A DNA stretch of 46,078 nucleotides, taken from Bacilli bacterium (GTDB lineage: Bacteria > Bacillota_I > Bacilli_A > RF39 > UBA660). The notes below the pieces were generated by a model. It saw only the letters and a list, made by a program, of their open reading frames with translations. It was not told where the DNA came from and searched no databases. This document shows positions 15,302 to 23,538 of the stretch, piece by piece. The translations under genes and the position numbers were made by a program. Numbering within the stretch: the stretch's first letter is position 1; each line of letters opens with the position of its first letter. Location: NCBI GenBank assembly GCA_028694645.1, contig JAQVKM010000008.1, positions 1 to 46,078 on the forward strand. The letters are read 5' to 3'.

Positions 15302-17371
15302 ATGGATAAGAAAAAAATACTAGGTATTGTTGCTTTTATCGTTTTTGGTTTTTTTATGGTGACTTTTGCAAATCCAAATGATGATAAAACTAATGATCCA
15401 AAAACTAATGATGAAGAAATAAAAGAAGAAGCAACAGAAGAACCAACACCAGAAGAGGTTGTTGAAGAAAATAAAGTAGCTAATAATACAGTACCAACTG
15501 TAATACCAGTTACTGCAGTTAATAATTTAGAACCATTAATAGTCAATAATACATTAAATGAATTAAAATCATCAGCTATAAATGAATTATCAGTTTATTT
15601 AAAAACAAAAGAATTTGGTGATGATTATTTAACTGAAGCTAATGATATATTAAATAAAGCTACAACAAATATTCAAAAAGCTAATTCAAATGAAGAAATT
15701 AATAATATTGTTTCAAATACTAAAAAAGAATTAGACAATTTAAAAGAAAGAGAAAATATAGATAAATATATTTTATTAGCTAAAAAAATAATATCTGATT
15801 ATGTAATAAAATTAGATATTTCTGAAAAATATTTAGATGTTATAAATCTTGCTATTTTAGATTTTAATAATGAAGTCGCTGTTTTAAAATCTAAACAATT
15901 AATTGATGAAACAGTTGATAAATATAAATCAAGATTAGATAATATTAAAAATCTAGAAATATTAAATGATTATAAAGATCAAGCAATTGATATGATTAAT
16001 AATCATATTACTAATTTAGAAGATTATAGAATTGCCGAACAAGAATTATTAGCTCTTATGAAAGAAGAAGCTAATAAAAATATCAAATCTTCAAGTAATA
16101 AAGAAGAAATTGATGAGATTTTAAGAAAAGCTATTATTGCAATGGATGCAGTTAAAACAGATTATACATTATATATGGAAGAAACTAAAGAAGTAACATT
16201 CCTTGATAATAATGGCACAAAAATAAGTTCTATTAGAGTATATATAGGACAAAAAGCTAAAGAACCTGAAATAACAAAAGAATATATTAGTAATTTAGTT
16301 ACTTATACCTTTAAAAGTTGGAGTGATGATATAACTAATATACAAAACGACTTAACAGTAACAGCTCAATATGAAGTAACAAATGTTAAAGCTAATTTAT
16401 ACTTATTTGAAAATGATAATTATTCTACTTTAGGAGTAATTGATTTAAATTTAAATGATGAAATTAAAAATAATATTGAATTCAATTTAAATAAAATTAT
16501 TTCAAATGATATAAATTTAATACCTTCATTTACAGCATCATCTTTACCAGTTTTAGATCAAAATGATGAATTTTTAAAATATGAATGGTATGAAATGAAA
16601 TATGATAATAAAACAGGATATAGTATTTATGCTAGAAAAATAGTTGATTTTGAAGCTTTAAATACAGCTCTTAATAATGCAAAATTAGAAATAACAAATT
16701 ATGAAAAAGCTATGCAATTGTCTGGAACATATAAAACCCAATCAACTACAATTATTAATAATGGAATTACTGCTTTAAATAATTCAACAAAAAATTCAGT
16801 TATTAATAATATAGTAATTGATGTTAAACAGCAATTGAATGATGTTTTAAAAAATATAAAATTGTCCTCTATTAACTCAATTGAAACACAAATAGCTAAT
16901 TATAATTTTAGTGGAAGTTATATTAAAAAAGCAAATGATATAAAATTAGCAGCAACAAAAGAAATTAATAATGCTACAACACAAGTAACAATAGAACAAA
17001 TAACAAATAAATATTTAAATCAATTGATTAATTTAAATAATTTATTTATTAAAATATTTAATGTTGATATTACATCACATAAATTTTATAAATTAAAAAA
17101 ATTAATGATTAATAATATTGCGTCAGATTTAATTGTTACAAATGTTACATATGTATATTTTTTACCTTTTAATAAAACAAAAAAAGATACAAAATATACA
17201 AGTGATAGATATGCTAGTTCAATACTAGTAGATGAATTGTTATTTGAAGCAGATCAAGTTGTTATTGAATATACAAAAGATAATATAAAATATAGTCGTT
17301 TATATAATGTAGATAGAGGATTTTTATCTATATCAGGTTTATCTTTAGTTTCAACAACGAAGATAAAATAA
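15302..17371 (+). CDS. Adhesin-like surface protein under c-di-GMP riboswitch control
   Basis: A 689-residue exported protein. Residues 5-24 are a hydrophobic signal or anchor (ILGIVAFIVFGFFMVTFA). An acidic Thr/Glu/Pro-rich linker (about 25-70) follows, then helical repeats of FIVAR style. Residues about 298-360 look like an InlB B-type beta-grasp repeat (EVTFLDNNGTKISSIRVY and YTFKSWSDDITNIQNDLTVTAQYE). More FIVAR-like helices and a small C-terminal domain end the protein. No LPXTG or C-terminal membrane helix is visible, so it may be held by an uncleaved N-terminus. The riboswitch upstream suggests that surface attachment responds to c-di-GMP, as adhesins do in Clostridium. The precise binding target is unknown. 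Confidence 0.82.
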   Translation: MDKKKILGIVAFIVFGFFMVTFANPNDDKTNDPKTNDEEIKEEATEEPTPEEVVEENKVANNTVPTVIPVTAVNNLEPLIVNNTLNELKSSAINELSVYLKTKEFGDDYLTEANDILNKATTNIQKANSNEEINNIVSNTKKELDNLKERENIDKYILLAKKIISDYVIKLDISEKYLDVINLAILDFNNEVAVLKSKQLIDETVDKYKSRLDNIKNLEILNDYKDQAIDMINNHITNLEDYRIAEQELLALMKEEANKNIKSSSNKEEIDEILRKAIIAMDAVKTDYTLYMEETKEVTFLDNNGTKISSIRVYIGQKAKEPEITKEYISNLVTYTFKSWSDDITNIQNDLTVTAQYEVTNVKANLYLFENDNYSTLGVIDLNLNDEIKNNIEFNLNKIISNDINLIPSFTASSLPVLDQNDEFLKYEWYEMKYDNKTGYSIYARKIVDFEALNTALNNAKLEITNYEKAMQLSGTYKTQSTTIINNGITALNNSTKNSVINNIVIDVKQQLNDVLKNIKLSSINSIETQIANYNFSGSYIKKANDIKLAATKEINNATTQVTIEQITNKYLNQLINLNNLFIKIFNVDITSHKFYKLKKLMINNIASDLIVTNVTYVYFLPFNKTKKDTKYTSDRYASSILVDELLFEADQVVIEYTKDNIKYSRLYNVDRGFLSISGLSLVSTTKIK

Positions 17372-17397
17372 TTTTTCATTTATTTTGAATAACATGT

Positions 17398-17406
17398 ATG
17401 ATATAC
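17398..17406 (+). promoter_or_regulatory. Extended -10 promoter of the PH-domain gene
   Basis: TGATATACT (TG, one base, then TATACT at 17401-17406) lies 20 bases before the ATG; no good -35 is visible at 17 bases. Confidence 0.5.
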
Positions 17407-17425
17407 TAAATTAGGAAGTGATAAA

Positions 17426-17815
17426 ATGGCATATATAAAATATAAAGAATTAACTAAATATTTTAATTTCAATAAAGAAATTAATAAAAATGAATTGCCT
17501 AGTTATGTGACTGATTATTTATATGATAATGAATTAGTATTTAAAGCATATAAAACACATCGTGATAAAGGTATATTTACAAATTCAAGAATGATTTTAT
17601 TTGATGTTAATCCACTCAATGGAAGTAAAAAAATACATGTTATTCCTTATAAATCAATATCATCTGGAGCAATATTATTTAAAAGATTATCAGGTTCAAT
17701 TTATTTTTCTTTTGATAGTGGTTATCAAATTAAACTTAATTTTGTTGGATTAAATAATTTGGAAAAAACAGAAATAAGAAAATTATTTTATGAAATTATG
17801 AAAAACGTTAAATAG
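17426..17815 (+). CDS. Bacterial PH-domain protein (YvbH-like)
   Basis: A 129-residue cytoplasmic protein without a membrane segment. The pattern DYLYDNELVFKAYKTHRDKGIFTNSRMILF (read around residues 30-60), then HVIPYKSISSGAI and IYFSFDSGYQIKLNF, fits the bacterial pleckstrin-homology fold. A C-terminal helix (EKTEIRKLFYEIMKNV) closes the domain. Such proteins are common in Firmicutes and mostly uncharacterised. It appears to be a single-gene unit with its own extended -10 promoter and a terminator that includes the stop codon. Confidence 0.7.
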   Translation: MAYIKYKELTKYFNFNKEINKNELPSYVTDYLYDNELVFKAYKTHRDKGIFTNSRMILFDVNPLNGSKKIHVIPYKSISSGAILFKRLSGSIYFSFDSGYQIKLNFVGLNNLEKTEIRKLFYEIMKNVK

Positions 17816-17843
17816 TAAATGAATTATTCATTTGCTATTTTTA
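17810..17843 (+). terminator. Terminator overlapping the PH-domain gene stop
   Basis: A 14-bp stem with one T-G pair (17810-17823 with 17827-17840) and loop TTA, followed by T's. The TAG stop (17813-17815) is inside the stem. Confidence 0.8.
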
Positions 17844-17884
17844 TTTTTATGTATTTGTGTTAAAATTAGATAAGGTGATTAGAA

Positions 17885-18295
17885 ATGGAACAACTAAATA
17901 GAAGTGAACTTAGAAAAAAAATAATGACAATTTTATATCAAATAAATGTATATAAAACGAATAAAATGCAATATGATGTTGATAATATATTAAAAGAAGT
18001 TTTAGAAATAGATAATGAATTTGTAAAAGAAGTTGTATATGGAGTTATAACTTATCAAAATGAAATAAATGATTTAGCTAATAAATATTTAGAAAATTGG
18101 ACAATTGATAGATTAGGTAATACTGATAAAGCCATATTACAAATAGCTATATATGAATTAATTTATACTAAAACTCCAGAAATAGTTTGTATTAATGAAG
18201 CTATTGAACTAGCTAAATTATATAGTGATGATAGCATAAGAAAAATGATTAATGGTGTTCTTGATAAAATATATCATAACAAAATGGGTGAATAA
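17885..18295 (+). CDS. nusB: Transcription antitermination factor NusB
   Basis: A 136-residue NusB, standard length: [42 protein letters not shown] and [28 protein letters not shown]. NusB binds boxA RNA with S10 and supports rRNA transcription. An extended -10 (TGTTAAAAT at 17858-17866) and AAGGTG lie upstream. Its TAA overlaps the xseA ATG by one base (TAATG), the usual sign of translational coupling. The nusB-xseA-xseB order is the common Firmicutes one, but folD is missing. Confidence 0.96.
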   Translation: MEQLNRSELRKKIMTILYQINVYKTNKMQYDVDNILKEVLEIDNEFVKEVVYGVITYQNEINDLANKYLENWTIDRLGNTDKAILQIAIYELIYTKTPEIVCINEAIELAKLYSDDSIRKMINGVLDKIYHNKMGE

Positions 18296-19566
18296 TGGAT
18301 GAAAAATATTTAACAGTAACCGCTTTAACTAGATATTTAAAATATAAATTTGAAAGTGATAATAATTTAAGACAAGTTTTTATTAAGGGGGAAATATCTA
18401 ATTTTAAAGCTCATTCAACTGGACATTTTTATTTCAGTATTAAAGATGAGCAATCAAGAATAAATGCAATCATGTTTAGTACAAATACTAAAAAATTAGA
18501 TTTTATTCCTAAAGAAGGAATGAAAGTTTTGGTAGCTGGCTCAATTAGAATATATGAAGCAACAGGAAATTATCAAATATATGTTGAGGACTTAATTGAA
18601 GATGGGGTAGGGAGTTTATATATAGCTTTTGAAAAATTAAAAGAAAAACTCCAAAAAGAAGGATTATTTGATTTAAAATATAAGAAACCAATTCCTAAAT
18701 ATCCAAGTAATATTGGGATAATTACAGCCCCAACAGGCGCTGCTATTAGAGATATTTTATCGACAATAAAAAGAAGATATCCACTGGCTAATACATATTT
18801 ATTTCCAGCTTTAGTGCAAGGAGATGCTTCAGCTTTAGATATAGCTAAAAAAATAAGACAAGCAAATGAAAGTTTATTTAATTTAGATGTATTAATCGTT
18901 GGACGAGGTGGAGGATCTTTTGAAGATTTAAATTCATTTAATGATGAAAATGTAGCTCGAGAGATATTTAAATCAAATATTCCAATTATAAGTGCTGTTG
19001 GACATGAAGTAGACTATACTATAGCCGACTTTGTTGCTGATTTAAGAGCTCCAACCCCAACAGGTGCAGCAGAACTAGCCGTTCCTAATATGATAGATTT
19101 AAAACATAATTTAAAACAATATAATATTAGGTTAAATGAAGCAATAATGAAAAAAATTAATTTAAAAAAATTGTATTTAGATAGTATAAAAAATTCATTT
19201 GTTATTAAGAATCCAATGATTATGTATGATAATAAAAAACAAAAATTAGATTTGATATTGGAAAAACTAAATCAAATTATTTTAAATAAAGTTGATAAAC
19301 AAAAAGAGTACTTAATTTCTCTTAAGAAAAATTACATTTTAAATAATCCTGAAATACTTTATAAAAATTATCAAATCAAACTTGTAAATTTGATGGAAAA
19401 ACTAGAAATAGTTAGTCCTTTAAATACATTAAAAAGAGGATATTCCCTAACATATAAAGATAATATTTTAGTAAAATCAATTAAAGATGTAAAAATTAAA
19501 GAAAATATTAAAATTAAAATGGCAGATGGAATAATAAGTGCCAGTATTAATGAGATTGGAGAATAA
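18295..19566 (+). CDS. xseA: Exodeoxyribonuclease VII large subunit
   Basis: A 423-residue XseA. It has the N-terminal OB fold (FIKGEISNFKAHSTGHFYFSI), the catalytic domain (GIITAPTGAAIRDILSTIKRR, LIVGRGGGSFEDLNSFN, IISAVGHEVDYTIADFVADLRAPTPTGAAE) and a coiled-coil C-terminal part ending with LKRGYSLTY. With XseB it forms exonuclease VII, which degrades single-stranded DNA. It starts on the last base of nusB and xseB starts one base after its stop, so the three genes are one unit. Confidence 0.97.
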   Translation: MDEKYLTVTALTRYLKYKFESDNNLRQVFIKGEISNFKAHSTGHFYFSIKDEQSRINAIMFSTNTKKLDFIPKEGMKVLVAGSIRIYEATGNYQIYVEDLIEDGVGSLYIAFEKLKEKLQKEGLFDLKYKKPIPKYPSNIGIITAPTGAAIRDILSTIKRRYPLANTYLFPALVQGDASALDIAKKIRQANESLFNLDVLIVGRGGGSFEDLNSFNDENVAREIFKSNIPIISAVGHEVDYTIADFVADLRAPTPTGAAELAVPNMIDLKHNLKQYNIRLNEAIMKKINLKKLYLDSIKNSFVIKNPMIMYDNKKQKLDLILEKLNQIILNKVDKQKEYLISLKKNYILNNPEILYKNYQIKLVNLMEKLEIVSPLNTLKRGYSLTYKDNILVKSIKDVKIKENIKIKMADGIISASINEIGE

Positions 19567-19567
19567 A

Positions 19568-19789
19568 ATGGTAAAAGAAAAAAAATTTGAAGAAAAAATA
19601 AAAGACTTAGAAACAATAATAAATGAATTAGAAAATGGTGAAGTTGATTTAGAGCAATCAATAGATAAATATAGTGAAGCTATGAAATTAGTTAAAGATT
19701 GTGATGACACATTAAAAAATATTGAGAAAAAAGTAAATAAATTAGTTTTAGAAAATAATGAAACAGAAAATTTTGAAATATCTGAATAA
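19568..19789 (+). CDS. xseB: Exodeoxyribonuclease VII small subunit
   Basis: A 73-residue XseB of normal size: KKFEEKIKDLETIINELENG, EVDLEQSIDKYSEAMKLVKDC and a short acidic tail. The ATG at 19568 follows GGAGAATAA at the end of xseA; an earlier in-frame ATG at 19538 would lie inside xseA with no ribosome binding site. It is the second subunit of exonuclease VII. The TAA stop lies in the loop of the terminator. Confidence 0.95.
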   Translation: MVKEKKFEEKIKDLETIINELENGEVDLEQSIDKYSEAMKLVKDCDDTLKNIEKKVNKLVLENNETENFEISE

Positions 19790-19803
19790 TCAGATATTTT
19801 TTT
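19776..19803 (+). terminator. Terminator overlapping the xseB stop
   Basis: A 10-bp stem AAATATCTGA (19776-19785) with TCAGATATTT (19790-19799). The loop ATAA contains the stop codon. A TATTAT (19806-19811) follows the T tract and may be the -10 of the next gene. Confidence 0.85.
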
Positions 19804-19845
19804 GTTATTATAGTAATGTAGTCTGTTTAAAAAGGAGTTGATGAA

Positions 19846-20835
19846 ATGTTTTTTAAAAAAATTAAAAAATATGCATCACTTTTTCTTCTAACATTTGTAA
19901 TTCTTCCCATAAATACTTTAGCTTATTCAAAATATTTAATAGCAGGTGGAAATAATATAGGAATTGAAATACAATCCAAAGGAATTGTTATTGTAGGTAC
20001 ATATGAAATTAATAATCAAAATCCAGCTTTAAAGGCCGGATTAATACCTGGTGATATTATAATTAATGTTGATAATATTAGTATAACAACAATAAATGAA
20101 TTTATAGATGTTGTTAATAAAAACAAAACTCAAGAATTAAAAATAAAATATAATAGGAATGATAAAGAATATACAACAAAGTTATCTGTTTATAGTGATT
20201 CTGGTGTTTTGAAAACAGGTTTATATGTTAAAGATACAATAACTGGAATAGGAACATTAAGTTATATAGATCCTGAAACAAAATCTTTTGGTGCTTTAGG
20301 ACACGAAATAGTTGAAAAAAATACTAATCAAATACTAGAAATAAATAAAGGAACAATATTTGAATCAAAAGTTATAAATATTGAACGTAGTCAAGCTGGA
20401 ACCCCTGGTTCAAAAACAGCTGAATATTTTAGTGATAAAATAAAAGGAACCGTTTCAAAAAACACTAAAAATGGCATATTTGGTATTTATAGTGACACTA
20501 TATCAACATCTAAATTATACAAAGTAGCAGAAATTAAAGATATTAAATTAGGTAAAGCATTTATTAAAACAGTAATAAATGGTAATGAGATAAAAGAATA
20601 TGAAATCAACATTTTAAAAATAAATACAGATAAAAATACAAATAGAAATATTTTATTTGAAATAATTGATCAAGAATTACTTGAAAAAACAGGTGGTATT
20701 GTTCAGGGGATGAGTGGCTCTACAATTATACAAGGAGATTATATAATAGGTGCTGTTAATTTTGTTTTAGTTGATGAACCAAATAAAGGATATGGGGTAT
20801 TTATTACAAATATGTTAGAAGAATCCGAAAAATAG
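19846..20835 (+). CDS. spoIVB: SpoIVB-type peptidase (S55), PDZ domain
   Basis: A 329-residue exported serine peptidase. It has an N-terminal signal/anchor (residues 10-27) and a PDZ domain (about 35-105: NPALKAGLIPGDIIINVDN). The S55 domain follows, with the catalytic-type His153 in GALGHEI and Ser290 in GIVQGMSGST. The segment IIGAVNFVLVDEPNKGYGVF is strongly SpoIVB-like. SpoIVB signals across the forespore membrane to activate SigK processing. It is about 100 residues shorter than the Bacillus protein. In Bacillus it lies near xseAB-recN and beside spo0A; here it follows xseB, but no spo0A is seen. Whether this organism sporulates is not shown. Confidence 0.88.
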   Translation: MFFKKIKKYASLFLLTFVILPINTLAYSKYLIAGGNNIGIEIQSKGIVIVGTYEINNQNPALKAGLIPGDIIINVDNISITTINEFIDVVNKNKTQELKIKYNRNDKEYTTKLSVYSDSGVLKTGLYVKDTITGIGTLSYIDPETKSFGALGHEIVEKNTNQILEINKGTIFESKVINIERSQAGTPGSKTAEYFSDKIKGTVSKNTKNGIFGIYSDTISTSKLYKVAEIKDIKLGKAFIKTVINGNEIKEYEINILKINTDKNTNRNILFEIIDQELLEKTGGIVQGMSGSTIIQGDYIIGAVNFVLVDEPNKGYGVFITNMLEESEK

Positions 20836-20855
20836 AGACAAATAAGTCTCTTTTT
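20834..20855 (+). terminator. Terminator overlapping the spoIVB stop
   Basis: A 6-bp stem AGAGAC (20834-20839) with GTCTCT (20846-20851), loop AAATAA, then T's. Its core AGACAAATAAGTCT recurs exactly at 21713-21726. Confidence 0.75.
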
Positions 20856-20902
20856 CTATTATTAAACTTAAAAATATATTATAATCTATATAGGTGAATA
20901 AT

Positions 20903-21700
20903 ATGTATAAAAAAATATATTTAGAAATAACTAATAATTGTAATTTAAATTGTGATTTTTGTATTAAAAATAATAGAGTAAAAAAGTATATGTCAACAAA
21001 TGAATTTAAGATAATATTAAATAAAATCAAAAATCATACTAATTATTTATATTTCCATGTATTAGGAGAACCATTATTACATCCTAATATAAATGAATTT
21101 ATAAATGAAGCTAGTATAAATTTTAAAGTAAATTTAACGACAAATGGCTATTTAATAAATAAAATAAAACATAATAAAAATATAAGACAAATAAACATTT
21201 CACTGCATTCGTTTGATGTTAGATACAATGTAACAATAGAAAATTATCTAGATAATATATTTGATGCAATTGATGAGCTTAAAAAAACAACATATATATC
21301 TTTGCGTTTTTGGGTTAATAATAACTATAATCAATTAATTATAAATAAAATAAATGAAAAATATGATCAAAAAATTAATTTAAGTGATATTAAAAAAAAT
21401 ATAAAAATAGATAATAATTTATTTTTGAATAAAGAAAAAGAATTTATTTGGCCTGATTTAAATAATAATTACTATAATGAAGAAGGAACTTGTTATGGAC
21501 TGATAGATCATATTGGGATATTAGTAGACGGAACTGTTGTTCCTTGCTGCTTAGATTCCAAAGGAAATATTAATTTAGGTAATATTTATAACGAAGAATT
21601 AATAAACATTATAAATAAACCCAGATATCAAAATATGTTAAATAATTTTAAAAATAATTATAAATGTGAACTACTTTGTAAAAAGTGTAAATTTCTATAA
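20903..21700 (+). CDS. Radical SAM/SPASM-type protein, substrate unknown
   Basis: A 265-residue radical SAM enzyme. The iron-sulfur motif CNLNCDFC (Cx3Cx2C) lies at residues 13-20, followed by YFHVLGEPLLHPNI and NLTTNGYLINK. The C-terminal part holds SPASM-style cysteines (GTCYG, GTVVPCCLDSKGNINLGNI, CELLCKKCKF). SPASM proteins often modify peptides or act as anaerobic maturases, but no precursor peptide was found nearby. I prefer the ATG at 20903, since the in-frame GTG at 20894 is in the AGGTG ribosome binding site. A TATAAT at 20880-20885 lies upstream. It seems to be a single-gene unit between two nearly identical terminators. Confidence 0.85.
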   Translation: MYKKIYLEITNNCNLNCDFCIKNNRVKKYMSTNEFKIILNKIKNHTNYLYFHVLGEPLLHPNINEFINEASINFKVNLTTNGYLINKIKHNKNIRQINISLHSFDVRYNVTIENYLDNIFDAIDELKKTTYISLRFWVNNNYNQLIINKINEKYDQKINLSDIKKNIKIDNNLFLNKEKEFIWPDLNNNYYNEEGTCYGLIDHIGILVDGTVVPCCLDSKGNINLGNIYNEELINIINKPRYQNMLNNFKNNYKCELLCKKCKFL

Positions 21701-21710
21701 ATAATTATTT

Positions 21711-21732
21711 AAAGACAAATAAGTCTTTTTTT
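21711..21732 (+). terminator. Terminator after the radical SAM gene
   Basis: A 6-bp stem AAAGAC (21711-21716) with GTCTTT (21723-21728), loop AAATAA, then a T run. It overlaps the promoter of the next gene. Confidence 0.75.
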
Positions 21733-21740
21733 GTTATAAT
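21712..21740 (+). promoter_or_regulatory. Promoter of the adenosine deaminase gene, nested in a terminator
   Basis: AAGACA (21712-21717), a 17-base spacer and TATAAT (21735-21740). The -35 is in the terminator's 5' arm and its T tract is in the spacer. Confidence 0.5.
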
Positions 21741-21755
21741 AATGTTGGTGATAAG

Positions 21756-22727
21756 ATGATAAACTTTATAAAAAACATGAAAAAAATAGAATTACATATT
21801 CATTTAGATGGATCAGTTAGAATATCAACTATAAGTGATATATTAAACATGAATTTAAGTGATGTAAAAAAAATGACGCAAGTAGATAATGATTGTAATT
21901 ATTTAAAAGAGTATTTAGCAAAATTTGAATTACCTCTTAAAATAATGCAAACAAAAGAGAATTTAGAAAGAATAAGTTATGAACTTGCAGAAGACTTAGA
22001 AAAAGATAATGTAATATATGCTGAAATAAGATTTGCTCCCCAATTTCACGCTAATAGCTTAACTTATGATGAAATAATAGATTCAGTATTAAATGGCTTA
22101 AAAAAAGGCAAAATAAGAACAAATTTGATATTATGTTGTATGCGTGGTGAAAATACTTATGAAAGTAATTTAAAAACTATTGATATAGCTTTTAAATACT
22201 TGAATAAAGGAGTATGTGCTATTGATTTAGCCGGAGATGAATATAATTATCCAAATCAATTATATGAATATATATTTGATAAATGCAAGCAATTAAATAT
22301 TCCATATACTATTCATTCAGGAGAAGCGTTAGGTAAAGATAGTATTTATAAAGCAATAAGTTATAAAACAAAAAGAATTGGACATGGAATAAATTATGAA
22401 AATGACATTTATTTAATTAATTTATTAAAACAAAATAATATTACATTGGAAATATGTCCAACAAGTAATTTAAATACTAAAGTAGTTGATGAAATAAAAA
22501 ATCATCCACTTTATGAATTATATAAAAATGATGTTTTGATAACCATTAATACAGATAATAGGACAGTTTCAAATACTACTTTATATAATGAATATGAATT
22601 ATTATATAATACATTTAAATTTACAAAAAAGGATTTTATTAAATTTAATATTAATAGTATTGAAGCTAGTTTTTTAAATGAAGAAGAAAAAAAAGAAATA
22701 AGAAATTTTTGTGAAAATGAAGAATAA
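21756..22727 (+). CDS. add: Adenosine deaminase
   Basis: A 323-residue ADA-family protein with ELHIHLDGSVR (metal His pair, about residues 12-16), VIYAEIRFAPQ, IPYTIHSGEA (catalytic Glu), KRIGHGINYE, ICPTSNLNTKV and TINTDNRTVSNTTL (zinc Asp). It converts adenosine or deoxyadenosine to the inosine forms in purine salvage, a role that fits the deoB gene in this window. GTTGGTGAT precedes the ATG at 21756; a second ATG at 21777 has no ribosome binding site. The stop is inside the terminator stem. Confidence 0.93.
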   Translation: MINFIKNMKKIELHIHLDGSVRISTISDILNMNLSDVKKMTQVDNDCNYLKEYLAKFELPLKIMQTKENLERISYELAEDLEKDNVIYAEIRFAPQFHANSLTYDEIIDSVLNGLKKGKIRTNLILCCMRGENTYESNLKTIDIAFKYLNKGVCAIDLAGDEYNYPNQLYEYIFDKCKQLNIPYTIHSGEALGKDSIYKAISYKTKRIGHGINYENDIYLINLLKQNNITLEICPTSNLNTKVVDEIKNHPLYELYKNDVLITINTDNRTVSNTTLYNEYELLYNTFKFTKKDFIKFNINSIEASFLNEEEKKEIRNFCENEE

Positions 22728-22748
22728 ATTAAAATTTATTCTTTTTTT
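22720..22748 (+). terminator. Terminator overlapping the add stop
   Basis: A 10-bp stem AAGAATAAAT (22720-22729) with ATTTATTCTT (22734-22743), loop TAAA, then T's. A TATAAT at 22753-22758 follows immediately and may be the -10 of the next gene. Confidence 0.85.
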
Positions 22749-22781
22749 GTAGTATAATTAAAAAGTTTGAGGAGGTTATAA

Positions 22782-23264
22782 ATGAAATATAAAGTTGATA
22801 GAAACAAAATATTTGTAGGTAAATTAATACATAAAGAAAAAAACATTATAATTAGAAAAATGTTATTTACAATCAATCAAGATAATTTAGCTGATGATTT
22901 GCTTTATTATTCTCCAAACTATAAAATAGATGGAATTGAAACTAAAAAAAAATATGATTTGAATTTAATAGTTAATAGTGCTTTATCATTAGAAAAAATA
23001 CTTCTTTACTTGAAATTTAATGATGAATTAAAAAAATCTGATATAAGAAAAATATATAAAATACTTTTATCTAACGAAAAATTTTATTTAAAAAATCTTG
23101 ATTTGTTTGGTATGAAAAAAATAGAAGATAATATTTTTGTAAAAACAAATGATGATTCTTTTTTATCTTATGATTACTTTGCTTTACATAACTATTATTT
23201 GTTTAAAAAAGAACCAAGTGAAATAAATAAAAAAATAAAAATAAAAACGCGAGTATTTTTTTAA
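22782..23264 (+). CDS. Hypothetical protein, 160 residues
   Basis: I do not recognise this protein. It is Lys/Ile/Asn-rich with no membrane segment, signal peptide or metal motif. Two Asp/Asn-rich beta-like segments in the first half and helical stretches (LNLIVNSALSLEKILLYLKF, SDIRKIYKILLSNEKFYL) suggest a folded cytoplasmic protein. A very good GAGGAGG site precedes the ATG and a TATAAT sits 24 bases upstream, so it is very likely expressed. It stands alone between add and the T-box leader. Confidence 0.7.
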   Translation: MKYKVDRNKIFVGKLIHKEKNIIIRKMLFTINQDNLADDLLYYSPNYKIDGIETKKKYDLNLIVNSALSLEKILLYLKFNDELKKSDIRKIYKILLSNEKFYLKNLDLFGMKKIEDNIFVKTNDDSFLSYDYFALHNYYLFKKEPSEINKKIKIKTRVFF

Positions 23265-23269
23265 TTATA

Positions 23270-23298
23270 TTTACAAAAAAAACAAATTATGATATTAT
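23270..23298 (+). promoter_or_regulatory. Promoter of the T-box transcript
   Basis: TTTACA (23270-23275), a 17-base spacer and TATTAT (23293-23298) with extended -10 TGA. The start would be near 23305. Confidence 0.65.
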
Positions 23299-23308
23299 AA
23301 TTAATGTA

Positions 23309-23526
23309 AAAACAAGGACCAAGAGGAGTAAATAATAATTGTTTTAAGAAAGTTAGTGGAAGATGTGAACTAATAACAATTATTATTGAAGGTAGCTTGC
23401 GAGTTGTATATTTGAAATTAGTAGAATATATCGTATAATATGCGTTAAATATTTCAAGGTAAATTTATTTTACAAATTAAGGTGGTACCACGTAATCACG
23501 TCCTTATATAAGGATGTGATTTTTTG
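23309..23526 (+). ncRNA. T-box leader, probably valine-tRNA responsive
   Basis: The invariant T-box AAGGTGGTACCACG lies at 23479-23492, followed by a terminator stem (23495-23505 with 23510-23520, one G-T pair) and T's. Stem I is clear: a 13-bp helix AATAATAATTGTT / AACAATTATTATT, with AGTA on the 5' side and GAAGGTAGC on the 3' side of the specifier loop. Taking GAA plus one base as the frame gives GTA, a valine codon, which fits valS downstream. Uncharged tRNA-Val should stabilise the antiterminator and let transcription continue. Confidence 0.9.
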
Positions 23527-23538
23527 TTAGGAGGAATT

